From NCBI RefSeq assembly GCF_900176465.1, contig NZ_FWXR01000002.1, positions 124,001 through 188,000 on the forward strand: DNA of 64,000 nucleotides, read 5' to 3'. The notes under the pieces were generated by a model that saw nothing but the letters and a program-made list of their open reading frames with translations, had not been told where the DNA came from and did no database searches. The position numbers were made by a program, and so were the translations under genes. Positions within the stretch are counted from its first letter, which is position 1; each line of letters starts with the position of its first letter. Of this stretch, positions 8,007-16,109 are shown one piece after another. The DNA is from Fulvimarina manganoxydans. Lineage in GTDB: Bacteria; Pseudomonadota; Alphaproteobacteria; Rhizobiales; Rhizobiaceae.

Positions 8007-10551
8007 GGCTCGCCTCACTTCAGAACTTGTGCTGTCGCTGGTCGACAAAGTGACCGGCCCCGCGAAAGGTGTCGCGGGTGCGATCTCGACCATGCAGGAT
8101 CGGTTGCGCGCAAACAACCAGCGGCTCGACGAAATGCGCGGCCGGATGGTCGAAACTGCCGCAGTTGGCTACGGGCTTTACCGCGCGATCAAAGCGCCCG
8201 TCATGGCGGCGGTGGAGTTCGAAAGCGCAATGGCTGATGTGCGAAAGGTCGTCGATTTTCCGACGCCCGACGCTTTCAAGCAGATGTCGGCCGATATCGT
8301 CGCCATGTCCACCCGCATTCCGATCGCCGCCACGGGTATCGCAGACATCGTTGCGGCGGCCGGTCAGGCTGCCATGGCGGGCAACGAGCTTTTGCAGTTC
8401 ACGGAGATCGCCGCCAAGGTCGGTGTGGCCTTCGACATGACGTCGGCTGACGTTGGCGAAGCCCTGGCGAAGATCAAGACGCAACTCCAGCTCTCGGTTG
8501 CCGATACCGGCGCGCTGGCCGATGCGATCAATCATCTCTCGAACACTTCGGCGTCTTCGGCCCCCGACATCGTCAACTTCATGAAGAGGGTCGCGGCGAC
8601 CGGCGAACAGTTCGGGTTCACCTCAACGCAGACCGCAGCGATTGGCTCGGCGATGATCGCCGCTGGCGCCGAGGCAGAAGTTGCAGCGACTTCATTCAGG
8701 AACGTGGGTCGGGCGCTCGCCAAGGGAGAAACCGCGACTGACCGGCTGAGCGAAGCTTTCGAATCTCTGGGGCTCGACGCGGTTGATGTCGCAAAGCGCT
8801 TCAACAAGGATGCCGTCGGCACGCTGCGCGATGTGATAACGCGCATCAACAAACTTCCCGACCACATGAAAGCGAACGCGCTCTCGGAGATTTTTGGCGA
8901 CGAGGCGCGCGCTCTAGCACCGCTGGTCACGAACATCGAGCTTTATGACAACGCCCTGAAGTCCGTTGCGGACCAAGCATCCTATCTCGGGTCCGCTCAG
9001 AAGGAGTTCGAGGCGCGCGCGGCCACCACGGCAAACGCAATGCAGCTCTTCCAGAATAAGGCGACGGCAGCCGGCATTGCGATCGGCTCGGCGCTCTTGC
9101 CGGCCCTCAACGACCTGATGGATCGCCTTGGCCCAATCGTCATGGCAGTGGCGCGGTTCGCGGAGGCCAACCCGAAGCTGACGCAATCGATCATCGCTCT
9201 CACGGCTGGCTTCGTCGGCCTCCGCGTTGCGGCGATGGCTGCGCAGTTCTCGTTCTTCTGGATGCGAGGCGCTTATCTCGGCGCCGCCCTTCGAGGTCTG
9301 AAGTCGCTTGCCTCAGCCATGGCCTTCATGGGCTTCAAGGGCAAGCAGACCTATCAGGTATTTTCGAAGCTCGATCAGGTCACTGACACGGCCAAGAAGG
9401 CGTCTCAGGCGAGCCAAGCCATGATCGCCGGCATGTCGCGGTCGCAGTCGGCTTCCCAGATCGCAGCCGCAGCGGCAAACGCGACGGCGGCCACTCGGAT
9501 GATCCAGGGCATGTCGGCGGCGGGCGCGGCTGCCGCGCCCATTCTGGCCGGCCTATCGTGGCCGATCTTGGCGATTGGCGCGGCTCTCGGCGTCGCTGCA
9601 ATCCTTATCCGCCGATATTGGGAGCCAATCTCTAACTTCTTCGAGGGCTTCGGCGAGGTAATTGGCGCCGCTCTATCCAATGCCGCCACTGAGGTGGGCA
9701 ATTTTGGGATGAAGGTCGCGGAGGCCCTTGGCGTTGAACAGTTTGTCCAGCCGGCGTTGAACGCAATCAACGAATTCGGCGCTATGGTGATGGATGCTTT
9801 CCGGGCTGTTGGAACTTGGATTAGCGATGTTTTCGCAAACATCTGGGCTGTTGAAGATTTCTCAGGTGCGGCAGAAAGCGAATTCCGATCGGCTGGTCAG
9901 CGCGCCGCAACGGCCTTCTTGAATATGGTTACCGCCGTTCCAAGCAAGATCGCGGCGAACTTTCAAAACCTGGCTTCCCTTATCGTCGGCCAAATTGGCA
10001 TCATTGACTTCTTCGAACGGTTCCAGAACCCGGTTGAACGTATTCTTGCTTGGTTCCAAGGTCTCGGTTCTCGGATCATGAGTGCGATCGGGACCATCGA
10101 TTTGGCAAGTCTGGTCAAATGGCCCAGCATGCCGGGCTGGATGGGGTCACAGGCTGTCGGGAAAGGTCACGCTGGCAACGACCCCATGAAGCCGATAATG
10201 CCGGGCGACTCTTCCGCTGCTCTTCTTGGCTCCGGTGCCGCTCGGATGGAAGGCCGCGCCACAGGCGGCCCGGTCACCGCTGGCATGCCGTTCACGGTTG
10301 GCGAGCGCGGACGCGAAATCTTCGTCCCGCCGGTCAACGGTCACATCATCAACGCGCGAGACACGAACGCTTTGGTTCGGTCGTCACGGCAAAGTGGCGC
10401 AGGACAGGGCGGCGGCGGGCCAGTGAGCGTCACTTTCGGCAACATCATCGTTCAGGGCGGCTCGAACGCGAGCGCTGCGGATATTCGCCGAGAGTTCAGC
10501 CGTGAAGCTGGCATTCTTCTCAGGTCTCATTTTACGGATGGGATATACTAA
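8005..10551 (+). CDS. Tail tape measure protein (TP901 family)
   Basis: An 848-residue tape measure protein, which sets tail length and is threaded inside the tube. Residues about 65-250 match the TP901 core (VEFESAMADVRK, then DIVAAAGQAAMAG and AAIGSAMIAAGA). Two hydrophobic stretches near residues 380-420 and 510-530 are typical membrane-active segments. The C-terminus has the GERGREIFVP and NAR motifs usual in this family. I chose the ATG at 8005 (MARLTSELVLSLVDK), with AAGG about 6 nt upstream; an earlier in-frame ATG at 7942 falls inside the antisense gene and adds atypical residues. Its stop overlaps the next start (TAATG). Confidence 0.93.
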   Translation: MARLTSELVLSLVDKVTGPAKGVAGAISTMQDRLRANNQRLDEMRGRMVETAAVGYGLYRAIKAPVMAAVEFESAMADVRKVVDFPTPDAFKQMSADIVAMSTRIPIAATGIADIVAAAGQAAMAGNELLQFTEIAAKVGVAFDMTSADVGEALAKIKTQLQLSVADTGALADAINHLSNTSASSAPDIVNFMKRVAATGEQFGFTSTQTAAIGSAMIAAGAEAEVAATSFRNVGRALAKGETATDRLSEAFESLGLDAVDVAKRFNKDAVGTLRDVITRINKLPDHMKANALSEIFGDEARALAPLVTNIELYDNALKSVADQASYLGSAQKEFEARAATTANAMQLFQNKATAAGIAIGSALLPALNDLMDRLGPIVMAVARFAEANPKLTQSIIALTAGFVGLRVAAMAAQFSFFWMRGAYLGAALRGLKSLASAMAFMGFKGKQTYQVFSKLDQVTDTAKKASQASQAMIAGMSRSQSASQIAAAAANATAATRMIQGMSAAGAAAAPILAGLSWPILAIGAALGVAAILIRRYWEPISNFFEGFGEVIGAALSNAATEVGNFGMKVAEALGVEQFVQPALNAINEFGAMVMDAFRAVGTWISDVFANIWAVEDFSGAAESEFRSAGQRAATAFLNMVTAVPSKIAANFQNLASLIVGQIGIIDFFERFQNPVERILAWFQGLGSRIMSAIGTIDLASLVKWPSMPGWMGSQAVGKGHAGNDPMKPIMPGDSSAALLGSGAARMEGRATGGPVTAGMPFTVGERGREIFVPPVNGHIINARDTNALVRSSRQSGAGQGGGGPVSVTFGNIIVQGGSNASAADIRREFSREAGILLRSHFTDGIY

Positions 10552-10994
10552 TGGCCGGCCCCGTCATTATGGCACTCGGGCCTTTCGCCTTCGAGGCGCA
10601 CGGCTTCGGCTTCGACAAACGGCGCCGCAGCCAGGGCACACGCTGGGCGGAGGTCCAAGTTGCCGGCGGCATGAACCCGTCGCAATGGACCGGCGGCGAC
10701 GGCTATATCGAACAGATCAGCGGCGTCTTGTTCCCCGTGGAGTTCGGCGGCGAGCGAAATCTATTCGGGCTCTATGAGGCGGCGAAGGGCGGGCAGATCC
10801 TGCCACTCGTCGCGCTCAACGGCACGACGCAGAACATCTTCGACATGTTCGTCATCGAAGCCATCAACGACGATCCCGAGTTCGTCGACGAGTTCGGCCG
10901 CCCGCGCAAGAACGCCTATGCGATCGACCTGAAAGCCTATCAGGGGTCGGGCTCGATTGCGTTCAACCCGGCGTCCGTTCTGAGCTACTTCTGA
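10551..10994 (+). CDS. Tail completion/terminator protein GpU
   Basis: A 147-residue protein of the P2 GpU family, which caps the end of the tail. Typical features are the LGPFAFE N-terminal strand, the Trp-rich RWAEVQVAGG segment, and the C-terminal GSIAFNPASVLSYF. The start shares a base with the tape-measure stop, so translation is coupled. The next genes are X and D, the conserved order. Confidence 0.9.
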   Translation: MAGPVIMALGPFAFEAHGFGFDKRRRSQGTRWAEVQVAGGMNPSQWTGGDGYIEQISGVLFPVEFGGERNLFGLYEAAKGGQILPLVALNGTTQNIFDMFVIEAINDDPEFVDEFGRPRKNAYAIDLKAYQGSGSIAFNPASVLSYF

Positions 10995-11001
10995 GGCAAT
11001 C

Positions 11002-11214
11002 ATGGCAGACACCATCGTGACCGAAACGAAGGAGATGCTGGACGTGATCTGCCGGCGAACCTATGGCGACGAAAGCGGCTACGTCGAAGCCGTCCTTGAC
11101 GCCAATCCTGGCCTTGCCGCGCTCGGCCCGATCCTGCCTGTCGGTACGTCCATTCTCCTACCTGACATCCCGACAGCGATTGAGGTTGTCCCGGTCGTGA
11201 CGCTCTGGGACTGA
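11002..11214 (+). CDS. Tail protein GpX (LysM-like)
   Basis: A 70-residue protein of the P2 GpX family, a LysM-related small baseplate component. It has the usual LDVICRRTYG start helix, VLDANPGLA helix and GTSILLPDIP loop. It lies 7 nt after U and 3 nt before D, so all three are very probably one translational unit. Confidence 0.9.
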   Translation: MADTIVTETKEMLDVICRRTYGDESGYVEAVLDANPGLAALGPILPVGTSILLPDIPTAIEVVPVVTLWD

Positions 11215-11217
11215 GCC

Positions 11218-12219
11218 ATGACGCCATCCTGCAAGATCACGATCGACGGCCAGCTTGTCAGCGGCGTCTTCGCCTCGCGCATCATCTCGTGCAAGGTGAC
11301 GGATAAGGAGGGCGTGTCCTCGGATACGTGCTCCATCCAGCTTAACGATTTCCCCGTCGCAGCGATCCCCCGCAAGGGCGCGATCATCCGTATCTGGATG
11401 GGTTACGGCGTTGCCGGTATGGCCTACATGGGCGCCTTCACTGCCGAGGAAATCGAGGTCGAGATGTTCCCATTCTCAATGTCGATCACTGGCAAGGCGG
11501 CCGAGATGCGCGGATCAAGCAAGCAGAATAAGGAACGTCATTGGGACCAGAAGTCCGTGAAGGATATCGTCTCCCAAGTCGCTAGCGAGAACGGCCTTCA
11601 GCCGGTCATAGACGACGAGGCCGGCTCGCATGTCTATGAATGGTTCGCCCAGCAAGGCGAAAGCGACATTCACTTTGTAGAGCGGCTGGCCGATCGCCAC
11701 GGGGCTATCGTCTCGGTCAAGGATGGCAAGCTGATCTTCGCCTCGAAAGCCAGCGGCAAAAGCCCGTCAGGCTCCGCGCTGACGCCGGTCATCGTCACGC
11801 CGTCCATTCTTCAGCCCGGATCGGCCCGCGTCCGGTTCTCTGACCGCACGCAATACAAGGCAGTGAAGGCCTCCTACACGGATCGCAAGAAGGCCAAGAA
11901 GCTCGACGTCGAGGAACAGAGCGACCCTGAAGGGGCTGCGGTCTATCGGTTGAACGAGCAATTCGCAGACGAAGCGGAAGCCAAGCGCGCGGCGAAGGCC
12001 AAGGCCGGCGATCTCCTGCGGCGCCAAGCGACGTTCTCATGCACGATCGTTGGCAACCCGGCCGCACGTGCTGGCGCTCCGCTGACGTTTGCCGGATGCC
12101 GCCCAGGTGTCGACGGTCTGCCCTTCATCATCGCCACGGCCAACCACGACTATTCGAAGAGCGGCTACACCACGTCGCTGGACGGCGAGAGCCAAAGCGG
12201 CCAGCGCGCCGCAGGCTGA
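11218..12219 (+). CDS. Baseplate hub protein GpD (late control D family)
   Basis: A 333-residue protein of the P2 gpD / T4 gp27-like hub family that links the tail tube to the spike. Visible family features are the FLAG-like oxidation-free VYEWFAQQGESDIHF segment, LADRHGAIV, and the beta-rich C-terminal region ending in a GLPFIIATANHDYS strand. The name 'late control' comes from P2 history; the main role is structural. It ends the tail block; a hairpin terminator follows before the lysis genes. Confidence 0.9.
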   Translation: MTPSCKITIDGQLVSGVFASRIISCKVTDKEGVSSDTCSIQLNDFPVAAIPRKGAIIRIWMGYGVAGMAYMGAFTAEEIEVEMFPFSMSITGKAAEMRGSSKQNKERHWDQKSVKDIVSQVASENGLQPVIDDEAGSHVYEWFAQQGESDIHFVERLADRHGAIVSVKDGKLIFASKASGKSPSGSALTPVIVTPSILQPGSARVRFSDRTQYKAVKASYTDRKKAKKLDVEEQSDPEGAAVYRLNEQFADEAEAKRAAKAKAGDLLRRQATFSCTIVGNPAARAGAPLTFAGCRPGVDGLPFIIATANHDYSKSGYTTSLDGESQSGQRAAG

Positions 12220-12250
12220 CCTCCCCACCCCATCAACAAGCAATCCACAG

Positions 12251-12274
12251 GGCTCGCTCAGGCGGGCCTTTTTC
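12251..12274 (+). terminator. Hairpin plus T-run after gene D
   Basis: A 7-bp stem (GGCTCGC with GCGGGCC, one G-T pair, four-base loop) followed by TTTTTC. It separates the tail block from the lysis cassette, whose first gene starts 14 nt further on. Confidence 0.7.
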
Positions 12275-12287
12275 TTTGAGGTGAACC

Positions 12288-12995
12288 ATGTCGAAAGAGA
12301 TCGTCAAGGCGGTGCAGACGCGCCTTGCAGACCTGAACTATTACGATGGCGCGATCGACGGCGATGCCGGGGCGAAGACAGAAGCGGCGCTGACTGACTT
12401 CAAGCGCGCGAATGGCCTGACGGCGAGGCCGTATCCTGTCATCCAGACGATGCATCTCCTCTATGACGAGGACGCCAAACCTCGGGCAAAACCGATCGCG
12501 GTCGAAGGCGGCGAACCCGCCTGGATGATCGAGGCCCGATCGGTGAAGGGGCTACACGAGGCAAAGAACTATTCCGAGCTGTCCGCTTGGCTGCGCTCGG
12601 ATGGCTTGACGCTCGGCGACCCTCGCAAGCTGCCTTGGTGCGGTGACTTCGTACAGACCGCGATCAAGCGGGCGCTGCCGGGCGAGGATATTCCGGCGAA
12701 CCCTTATCTCGCGCGCAACTGGCTGAAATTCGGCACTGAGACCAAGCCGCGCCTCGGCGCCGTGATGGTATTCTGGCGAGGCTCGCGCAACGGCGTCAGC
12801 GGCCATGTCGCCTTCTACGTGGGCGAAGACGCTTCGACCTATCACATTCTCGGCGGCAACCAGTCGAACGCAGTGACGATCACGCGTATCGCCAAGTCGC
12901 GCCTTCTCGGCGCCCGCTGGCCGAAGACCGACGCCACCCACACCCAATCGCAACAGATGGCCGCCGAGGGCGCCATCAGCACCAACGAGGCGTGA
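12288..12995 (+). CDS. Endolysin: peptidoglycan-binding domain plus TIGR02594-type cysteine peptidase
   Basis: A 235-residue lysis enzyme. Residues about 4-50 form a peptidoglycan-binding repeat (AVQTRLADLNYYDG, then DGDAGAKTEAAL). Residues about 80-215 match the TIGR02594 family, an NlpC/P60-CHAP-like fold: the catalytic Cys is in LPWCGDFV and the His in SGHVAFYVG. Such proteins cut peptide bonds in the cell wall. There is no signal peptide, so export would need the holin. Holin-like and spanin-like genes follow, forming a lysis cassette. Confidence 0.85.
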   Translation: MSKEIVKAVQTRLADLNYYDGAIDGDAGAKTEAALTDFKRANGLTARPYPVIQTMHLLYDEDAKPRAKPIAVEGGEPAWMIEARSVKGLHEAKNYSELSAWLRSDGLTLGDPRKLPWCGDFVQTAIKRALPGEDIPANPYLARNWLKFGTETKPRLGAVMVFWRGSRNGVSGHVAFYVGEDASTYHILGGNQSNAVTITRIAKSRLLGARWPKTDATHTQSQQMAAEGAISTNEA

Positions 12996-12997
12996 TC

Positions 12998-13288
12998 ATG
13001 AGCAAGTGGTTCCCAGACCGCAAGGTTCTCGGCGGCGGCATGTCCGCTATCGTGGCGTTCTTGCTGATCCAAATCGCGTCCGCTGCCGGTGCCGACATCC
13101 CCGCCGAGTGGCAGGCGATCCTGCCTACCGCAATCGGCTATGCCGTTTCTTACCTGTTGCCGCCGGCAGCGCGCGACGTGATTGCGCGCATGGATGACGC
13201 GCTCGTTGAGATCGCGGCCGCAGACCCAAAGTCCAAGGTGTCGCCAGCCGTCGGCGAAGCGGTCAAACGCATCCACGATGGGACATAG
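12998..13288 (+). CDS. Holin-like small membrane protein
   Basis: A 96-residue protein with two hydrophobic stretches (about residues 10-28 and 40-58) and a charged C-terminus, the shape of a class II holin or related small phage membrane protein. The ATG at 12998 has GAGG 7 nt upstream; a GTG two codons earlier overlaps the endolysin stop and is possible. Identification rests on position after the endolysin and on topology. Confidence 0.65.
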   Translation: MSKWFPDRKVLGGGMSAIVAFLLIQIASAAGADIPAEWQAILPTAIGYAVSYLLPPAARDVIARMDDALVEIAAADPKSKVSPAVGEAVKRIHDGT

Positions 13289-13291
13289 CTC

Positions 13292-13534
13292 ATGGGCCGC
13301 ACACTTGCCGCCGCCCTGACTATCGCGGCCTTCCTCGCGCTGGCGTGGATGCTGTTCACGCCCGCTCACTCCAAGCCCGCCCCCGGCCGCTCTCTCGCGG
13401 GCCTCATGCGTGACTGTCAGCGGATCGGCGCCGAGAACAGCATCCGCAATCGAGGAGGGCAAATCGAAGCGCTGACCCGCGACAAGGACGGGTGCCTCGT
13501 TTGGCGCCGAATGCACTCCGGCGGGCCAAGGTAG
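13292..13534 (+). CDS. Small exported or membrane-anchored phage protein
   Basis: An 80-residue protein with one N-terminal hydrophobic segment (residues 5-22) followed by a Pro-rich linker and a basic C-terminal part with two Cys (RDCQR and DGCLVW). It may be a spanin or lysis accessory, but I do not recognise it. It is 3 nt after the holin-like gene and 3 nt before the next one. Confidence 0.6.
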   Translation: MGRTLAAALTIAAFLALAWMLFTPAHSKPAPGRSLAGLMRDCQRIGAENSIRNRGGQIEALTRDKDGCLVWRRMHSGGPR

Positions 13535-13537
13535 GCC

Positions 13538-13798
13538 ATGCCTGAGGCAGTGATCGGCACCGCAAGCCAGGCTCTCATCGACAATGGCGTCATCGGCGCC
13601 GTCTGCATCCTGCTCATGGGCGCCCTGGTGTGGGTCGTGCGGACCTTGAGGGCGGAAATCAAGGACGAGCGAGACGCCCACCAGCGGACGAGAGAGGAGC
13701 ACCTGAAGGACGTTCGGATGCTAGGCAGCCTCGGGGAATCGGTCAGGGATCAGCTCAAAGTGCTGGAGCTTTTGATCAACGAGAGGGACCGGCGATGA
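13538..13798 (+). CDS. Single-pass membrane protein with coiled coil (spanin- or holin-like)
   Basis: An 86-residue protein: one membrane helix (about residues 14-35, GVIGAVCILLMGALVWVV), then a highly charged coiled-coil-like region to the end. This layout resembles inner-membrane spanins or phage lysis accessory proteins. Its stop overlaps the next start (ATGA). The function is inferred from the lysis cassette context only. Confidence 0.6.
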   Translation: MPEAVIGTASQALIDNGVIGAVCILLMGALVWVVRTLRAEIKDERDAHQRTREEHLKDVRMLGSLGESVRDQLKVLELLINERDRR

Positions 13799-13989
13799 AC
13801 CTTCTCGGCTTCCTGACACGGCGAAATGACAAAGACGAGGTTGCAAGGCGCGAGGTTGAAACGTGCCTTGAACAGGAGCGGGGCGACTTGCGTAACACAG
13901 TGCAGACTATTCACTCGCATTCGAGGCGGCTGACCCTCATGGCCGGCGTGATGGAAATGAGGGGGCACGGCCATGAAGAGGCTAGCTAA
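13795..13989 (+). CDS. Small charged phage protein of unknown function
   Basis: A 64-residue protein starting in ATGA overlap with the previous stop. It is rich in Glu and Arg and looks helical, with a short hydrophobic N-terminus (MNLLGFL) and no clear membrane segment. It overlaps the next gene by 17 nt. I do not recognise it; overlaps on both sides support that it is translated. Confidence 0.5.
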   Translation: MNLLGFLTRRNDKDEVARREVETCLEQERGDLRNTVQTIHSHSRRLTLMAGVMEMRGHGHEEAS

Positions 13990-14662
13990 GAACGAACTGT
14001 TCATGCTCATCCTCACCGGCTTCGCCCTCTATTGGGTCGTCGGGATGCTGGCCGAAGGACCTTGGCTGACGGCCGTTGTCGCGGCGGCAAAGCTAGTCTT
14101 CGGCGTCGTCGTCTTTTTCGGATGGGGGCCGGACGCCTGGGGCGTGCTGCGGAGCAAATACGGCAAGGTCGAAGGGCGCCACTATGCGCTTCTTGGCATT
14201 GTCCTGATTTCCCTCGGCGTCGTCTATAGCGGCACCTTCGGAATTGCCTGGGTGGTGGCGGGGAGGCCGATGGAATGGCTAGGGACGCTCTATTCCAACT
14301 TCGGCAACTTCTGGCTGACCGGCGGCCTTATTCTCTTGGCCGTCTCGCCAGACGTGACGAAGGAGGGGTTCCAGCCGCCACACTGGTATTACATCATTGC
14401 CGGCGGTTCGGCCCTCGCGATCGTCGCGTTTCTTCTAGGGACGCAATGGGCGGGCGCCGACCGGGAAGAAGCCTATGCGCCTCACATTTACGGCCAGAGC
14501 TATCCGATATGCCCGATCGACCGGCCGGTGAAAGGCAACAGGACCAACCGAGGGAAAATCTATCACGAGCCTAGCTCGATCGACTATCACCGGACGATTG
14601 CCGAGAGGTGCTTTGTCGATGTGGCGAGCGCTCGCGGGGCCGGATATCGCCCACCGGGATAG
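13973..14662 (+). CDS. Five-helix membrane protein with a C-terminal nuclease-associated (sunset-like) domain
   Basis: A 229-residue protein; the ATG has GAGGGGG 9 nt upstream. About five membrane helices fill residues 9-157. Then comes a soluble tail of about 70 residues with Cys, VKGN, GKIYH, a Pro-Ser-x-x-x-Tyr segment, AERCF and AGYRPPG. This pattern (CxIKGN...G.kIYH.P....Y..T....ER.F....A..AGYRP) is the one I know from the C-terminus of many SNase-type nucleases and sunset-domain proteins. An SNase gene lacking this tail is about 0.8 kb away on the other strand. The protein may anchor a nuclease at the membrane, for instance in superinfection exclusion; that is inference. Confidence 0.65.
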   Translation: MKRLAKNELFMLILTGFALYWVVGMLAEGPWLTAVVAAAKLVFGVVVFFGWGPDAWGVLRSKYGKVEGRHYALLGIVLISLGVVYSGTFGIAWVVAGRPMEWLGTLYSNFGNFWLTGGLILLAVSPDVTKEGFQPPHWYYIIAGGSALAIVAFLLGTQWAGADREEAYAPHIYGQSYPICPIDRPVKGNRTNRGKIYHEPSSIDYHRTIAERCFVDVASARGAGYRPPG

Positions 14663-14750
14663 CGTGACGAAACCTTAACCCTTTCCGCCGACAATCTCCG
14701 TAGGCAATCGTTCCCCAATCCCTCGATCGCCGACATTGTGTGATGCGTAA

Positions 14751-14793
14751 GCGCCCGTCGTCGCATTTCCCGTGACGGCGGGCGTTCTATTTG
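14751..14793. terminator. Hairpin between convergent prophage genes
   Basis: CGCCCGTCGTC pairs with GACGGCGGGCG (one mismatch-type G-T pair) and is followed by TTCTATTT. It sits between the membrane-protein gene and the convergent zinc-ribbon gene and can end transcription of the first, perhaps of both. Confidence 0.6.
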
Positions 14794-14839
14794 CGTTCCA
14801 TTCCTTATCAACCGTTATGGTAGTGGAACATTCTTAGAA

Positions 14840-15064
14840 CTAACCCAACAACTTGGCCTTCACCATCACAACGATCTCGCGAGAGCCACAACGCTTGCAT
14901 CGCAAAGGCCACTTCCGTTGGATATAAACCGCCTCCGGGCCGTACCGCTTGATCAGCGCGTCCAGCACAAGCTCGGAGTGACCGCAGCCGTCACAGTGCG
15001 CGATCAAACCCATTCCGAGGGATCGGAGATGGCCAAGCGTGTCGTCTGGATAGGTGGCGTTCAC
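14840..15064 (-). CDS. Small zinc-ribbon protein
   Basis: A 74-residue protein with two CxxC pairs (CDGCGH and CKRCGS) about 28 residues apart, a typical four-Cys zinc site. The GTG start overlaps the stop of a 25-residue membrane-peptide frame (GTGA), which suggests translational coupling. It is the last gene of the opposite-strand prophage cluster. Similar small zinc ribbons occur in rhizobial prophages; the target, nucleic acid or protein, is unknown. Confidence 0.6.
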   Translation of the reverse strand: MNATYPDDTLGHLRSLGMGLIAHCDGCGHSELVLDALIKRYGPEAVYIQRKWPLRCKRCGSREIVVMVKAKLLG

Positions 15065-15138
15065 AGCAGCGAAAGCATGGCGGCTGAACCGAGGACGACG
15101 ACGCAGATGCCGACGAGCATGAAGGTTTGGTCGGACAT
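15061..15138 (-). CDS. Candidate 25-residue single-span membrane peptide
   Basis: The frame runs from an ATG and encodes MSDQTFMLVGICVVVLGSAA followed by MLSLL, nearly all of it one hydrophobic helix. Its TGA overlaps the GTG start of the zinc-ribbon gene by four bases. It has a weak GGGATGG ribosome-binding site. Length and lack of family leave real doubt; it could instead be a leader that couples translation. Confidence 0.4.
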   Translation of the reverse strand: MSDQTFMLVGICVVVLGSAAMLSLL

Positions 15139-15207
15139 GCCGCCATCCCGCTGTTCTGTGATCCCTACGATCTCAGAATGGTCAACCGGCTCGCTGAGGG
15201 CAACACA

Positions 15208-15453
15208 TCATTCGTCGGCCATGTTCGCCGGCAACTCACCGTGGCGTGCGAGCACCACCGGTTCGTCGAGAACCTCGCCGGTCTCGTCGTCCGCGACTTG
15301 CCGGAAGGCGACCACGCCCGCGAAACGCTTCGCATCACGCTCGGCCCGGCCAATCGCATCGTCATCGGACCGGCATTGGGTCGGCTGGACCGCGAGAAGG
15401 CGCTTGCCCTTCTTCTCGAACGCCTGGACGACGAAATAGGTCTTCTCTGCCAT
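15208..15453 (-). CDS. Small conserved protein of the prophage cluster, unknown function
   Basis: An 81-residue soluble protein: an N-terminal TYFVVQAFEKKGKRLLAV strand pair, a SDDDAIGRAERDAKRFAG helix and a FRQVADDETGEVLDEP strand-turn, ending acidic. I chose the ATG one base after the nuclease stop (TGAGATG); an ATG 10 codons upstream would overlap the nuclease gene by 29 nt. It is probably co-transcribed with the SNase. Similar short proteins occur in rhizobial genomes, but I know no function. Confidence 0.6.
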   Translation of the reverse strand: MAEKTYFVVQAFEKKGKRLLAVQPTQCRSDDDAIGRAERDAKRFAGVVAFRQVADDETGEVLDEPVVLARHGELPANMADE

Positions 15454-15454
15454 C

Positions 15455-15850
15455 TCAGCGTCCGCACCATTTGTTGCCTTCATTCGGCCAAGGCTGGCTC
15501 AGGCCTTCGTTGATCAGCACCTGCCCGGCGTCTCGCCCGTCACTGAGCCGGACCTTCACCAGATCCCGCCCATATCGGCCGGTCTCGCCACTATCCTCAA
15601 TCCGATAGCCGCCGTCCATCAATTCGCGCAGCCGATCGCGTGCCTGGATAGCAAGGTCGGCCTCTCGCGAACACTCGGCATGGCCGGCCATCTCGGGCGT
15701 ATTGACGCCCGCCATGCGCCACTTCACGCCGCGCTCCCATCCGGTATCGCCGTCGACGATGCAGGTAAGCTTGCGCGCCGCCCGATCACCACCTTCGCAG
15801 ACGGGGATGGCTTGGGCGGCTGCGGGGAAGAGGAGGGCGGTGCGGGTCAT
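15455..15850 (-). CDS. Secreted SNase-like (thermonuclease family) nuclease
   Basis: A 131-residue protein with a short hydrophobic signal-like N-terminus ending AQA, then a compact staphylococcal-nuclease fold: IVDGDTG, a WRMAGVNTPE strand-turn carrying the usual Arg and Glu, and YGRDLVKVRLSDG with the second Arg. These match the metal-dependent active site of the family. Four or more Cys in the mature part could give disulphides, fitting export. It is shorter than typical family members and lacks the C-terminal accessory domain many have; a membrane protein nearby carries a domain of that kind. It leads an opposite-strand cluster at the prophage end. Confidence 0.75.
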   Translation of the reverse strand: MTRTALLFPAAAQAIPVCEGGDRAARKLTCIVDGDTGWERGVKWRMAGVNTPEMAGHAECSREADLAIQARDRLRELMDGGYRIEDSGETGRYGRDLVKVRLSDGRDAGQVLINEGLSQPWPNEGNKWCGR

Positions 15851-16034
15851 TCTGGCGAGGTAGAGTCGCCGGCGCCGAGCGGCAAGTCATGAGCGATATG
15901 ACGTGAACGGCCAGAGAACCTATTCCCCCAGCTTTCCCCCACGAACCGTTGCGAGTTCGGCGTCTGTTCACGTTGGAACGCGCTAAAACCTGCAAGCCCA
16001 ATTGAGCCAAAGTGCTGGAAATCCCTGAGATTAA

Positions 16035-16109
<75 letters not shown>

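Larger units (their letters stand above)
1..16034. mobile_element. Right-hand part of a prophage with a contractile tail (continues left of the window)
   Basis: Tail, baseplate and lysis genes in P2/Mu-like order (fibre, sheath, tube, frameshifted chaperone, tape measure, U, X, D, endolysin, holin-like) fill the segment up to about 14.7 kb. A small opposite-strand cluster follows. It ends at a tRNA-Thr gene whose 3' end faces the prophage, the usual geometry for tRNA-directed integration. Capsid, portal, terminase, repressor and integrase genes are not seen and presumably lie to the left. The right edge is inferred from the tRNA, because the left attachment site is outside the window. Whether the phage is active cannot be told; no broken tail gene was found. 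Confidence 0.85.
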
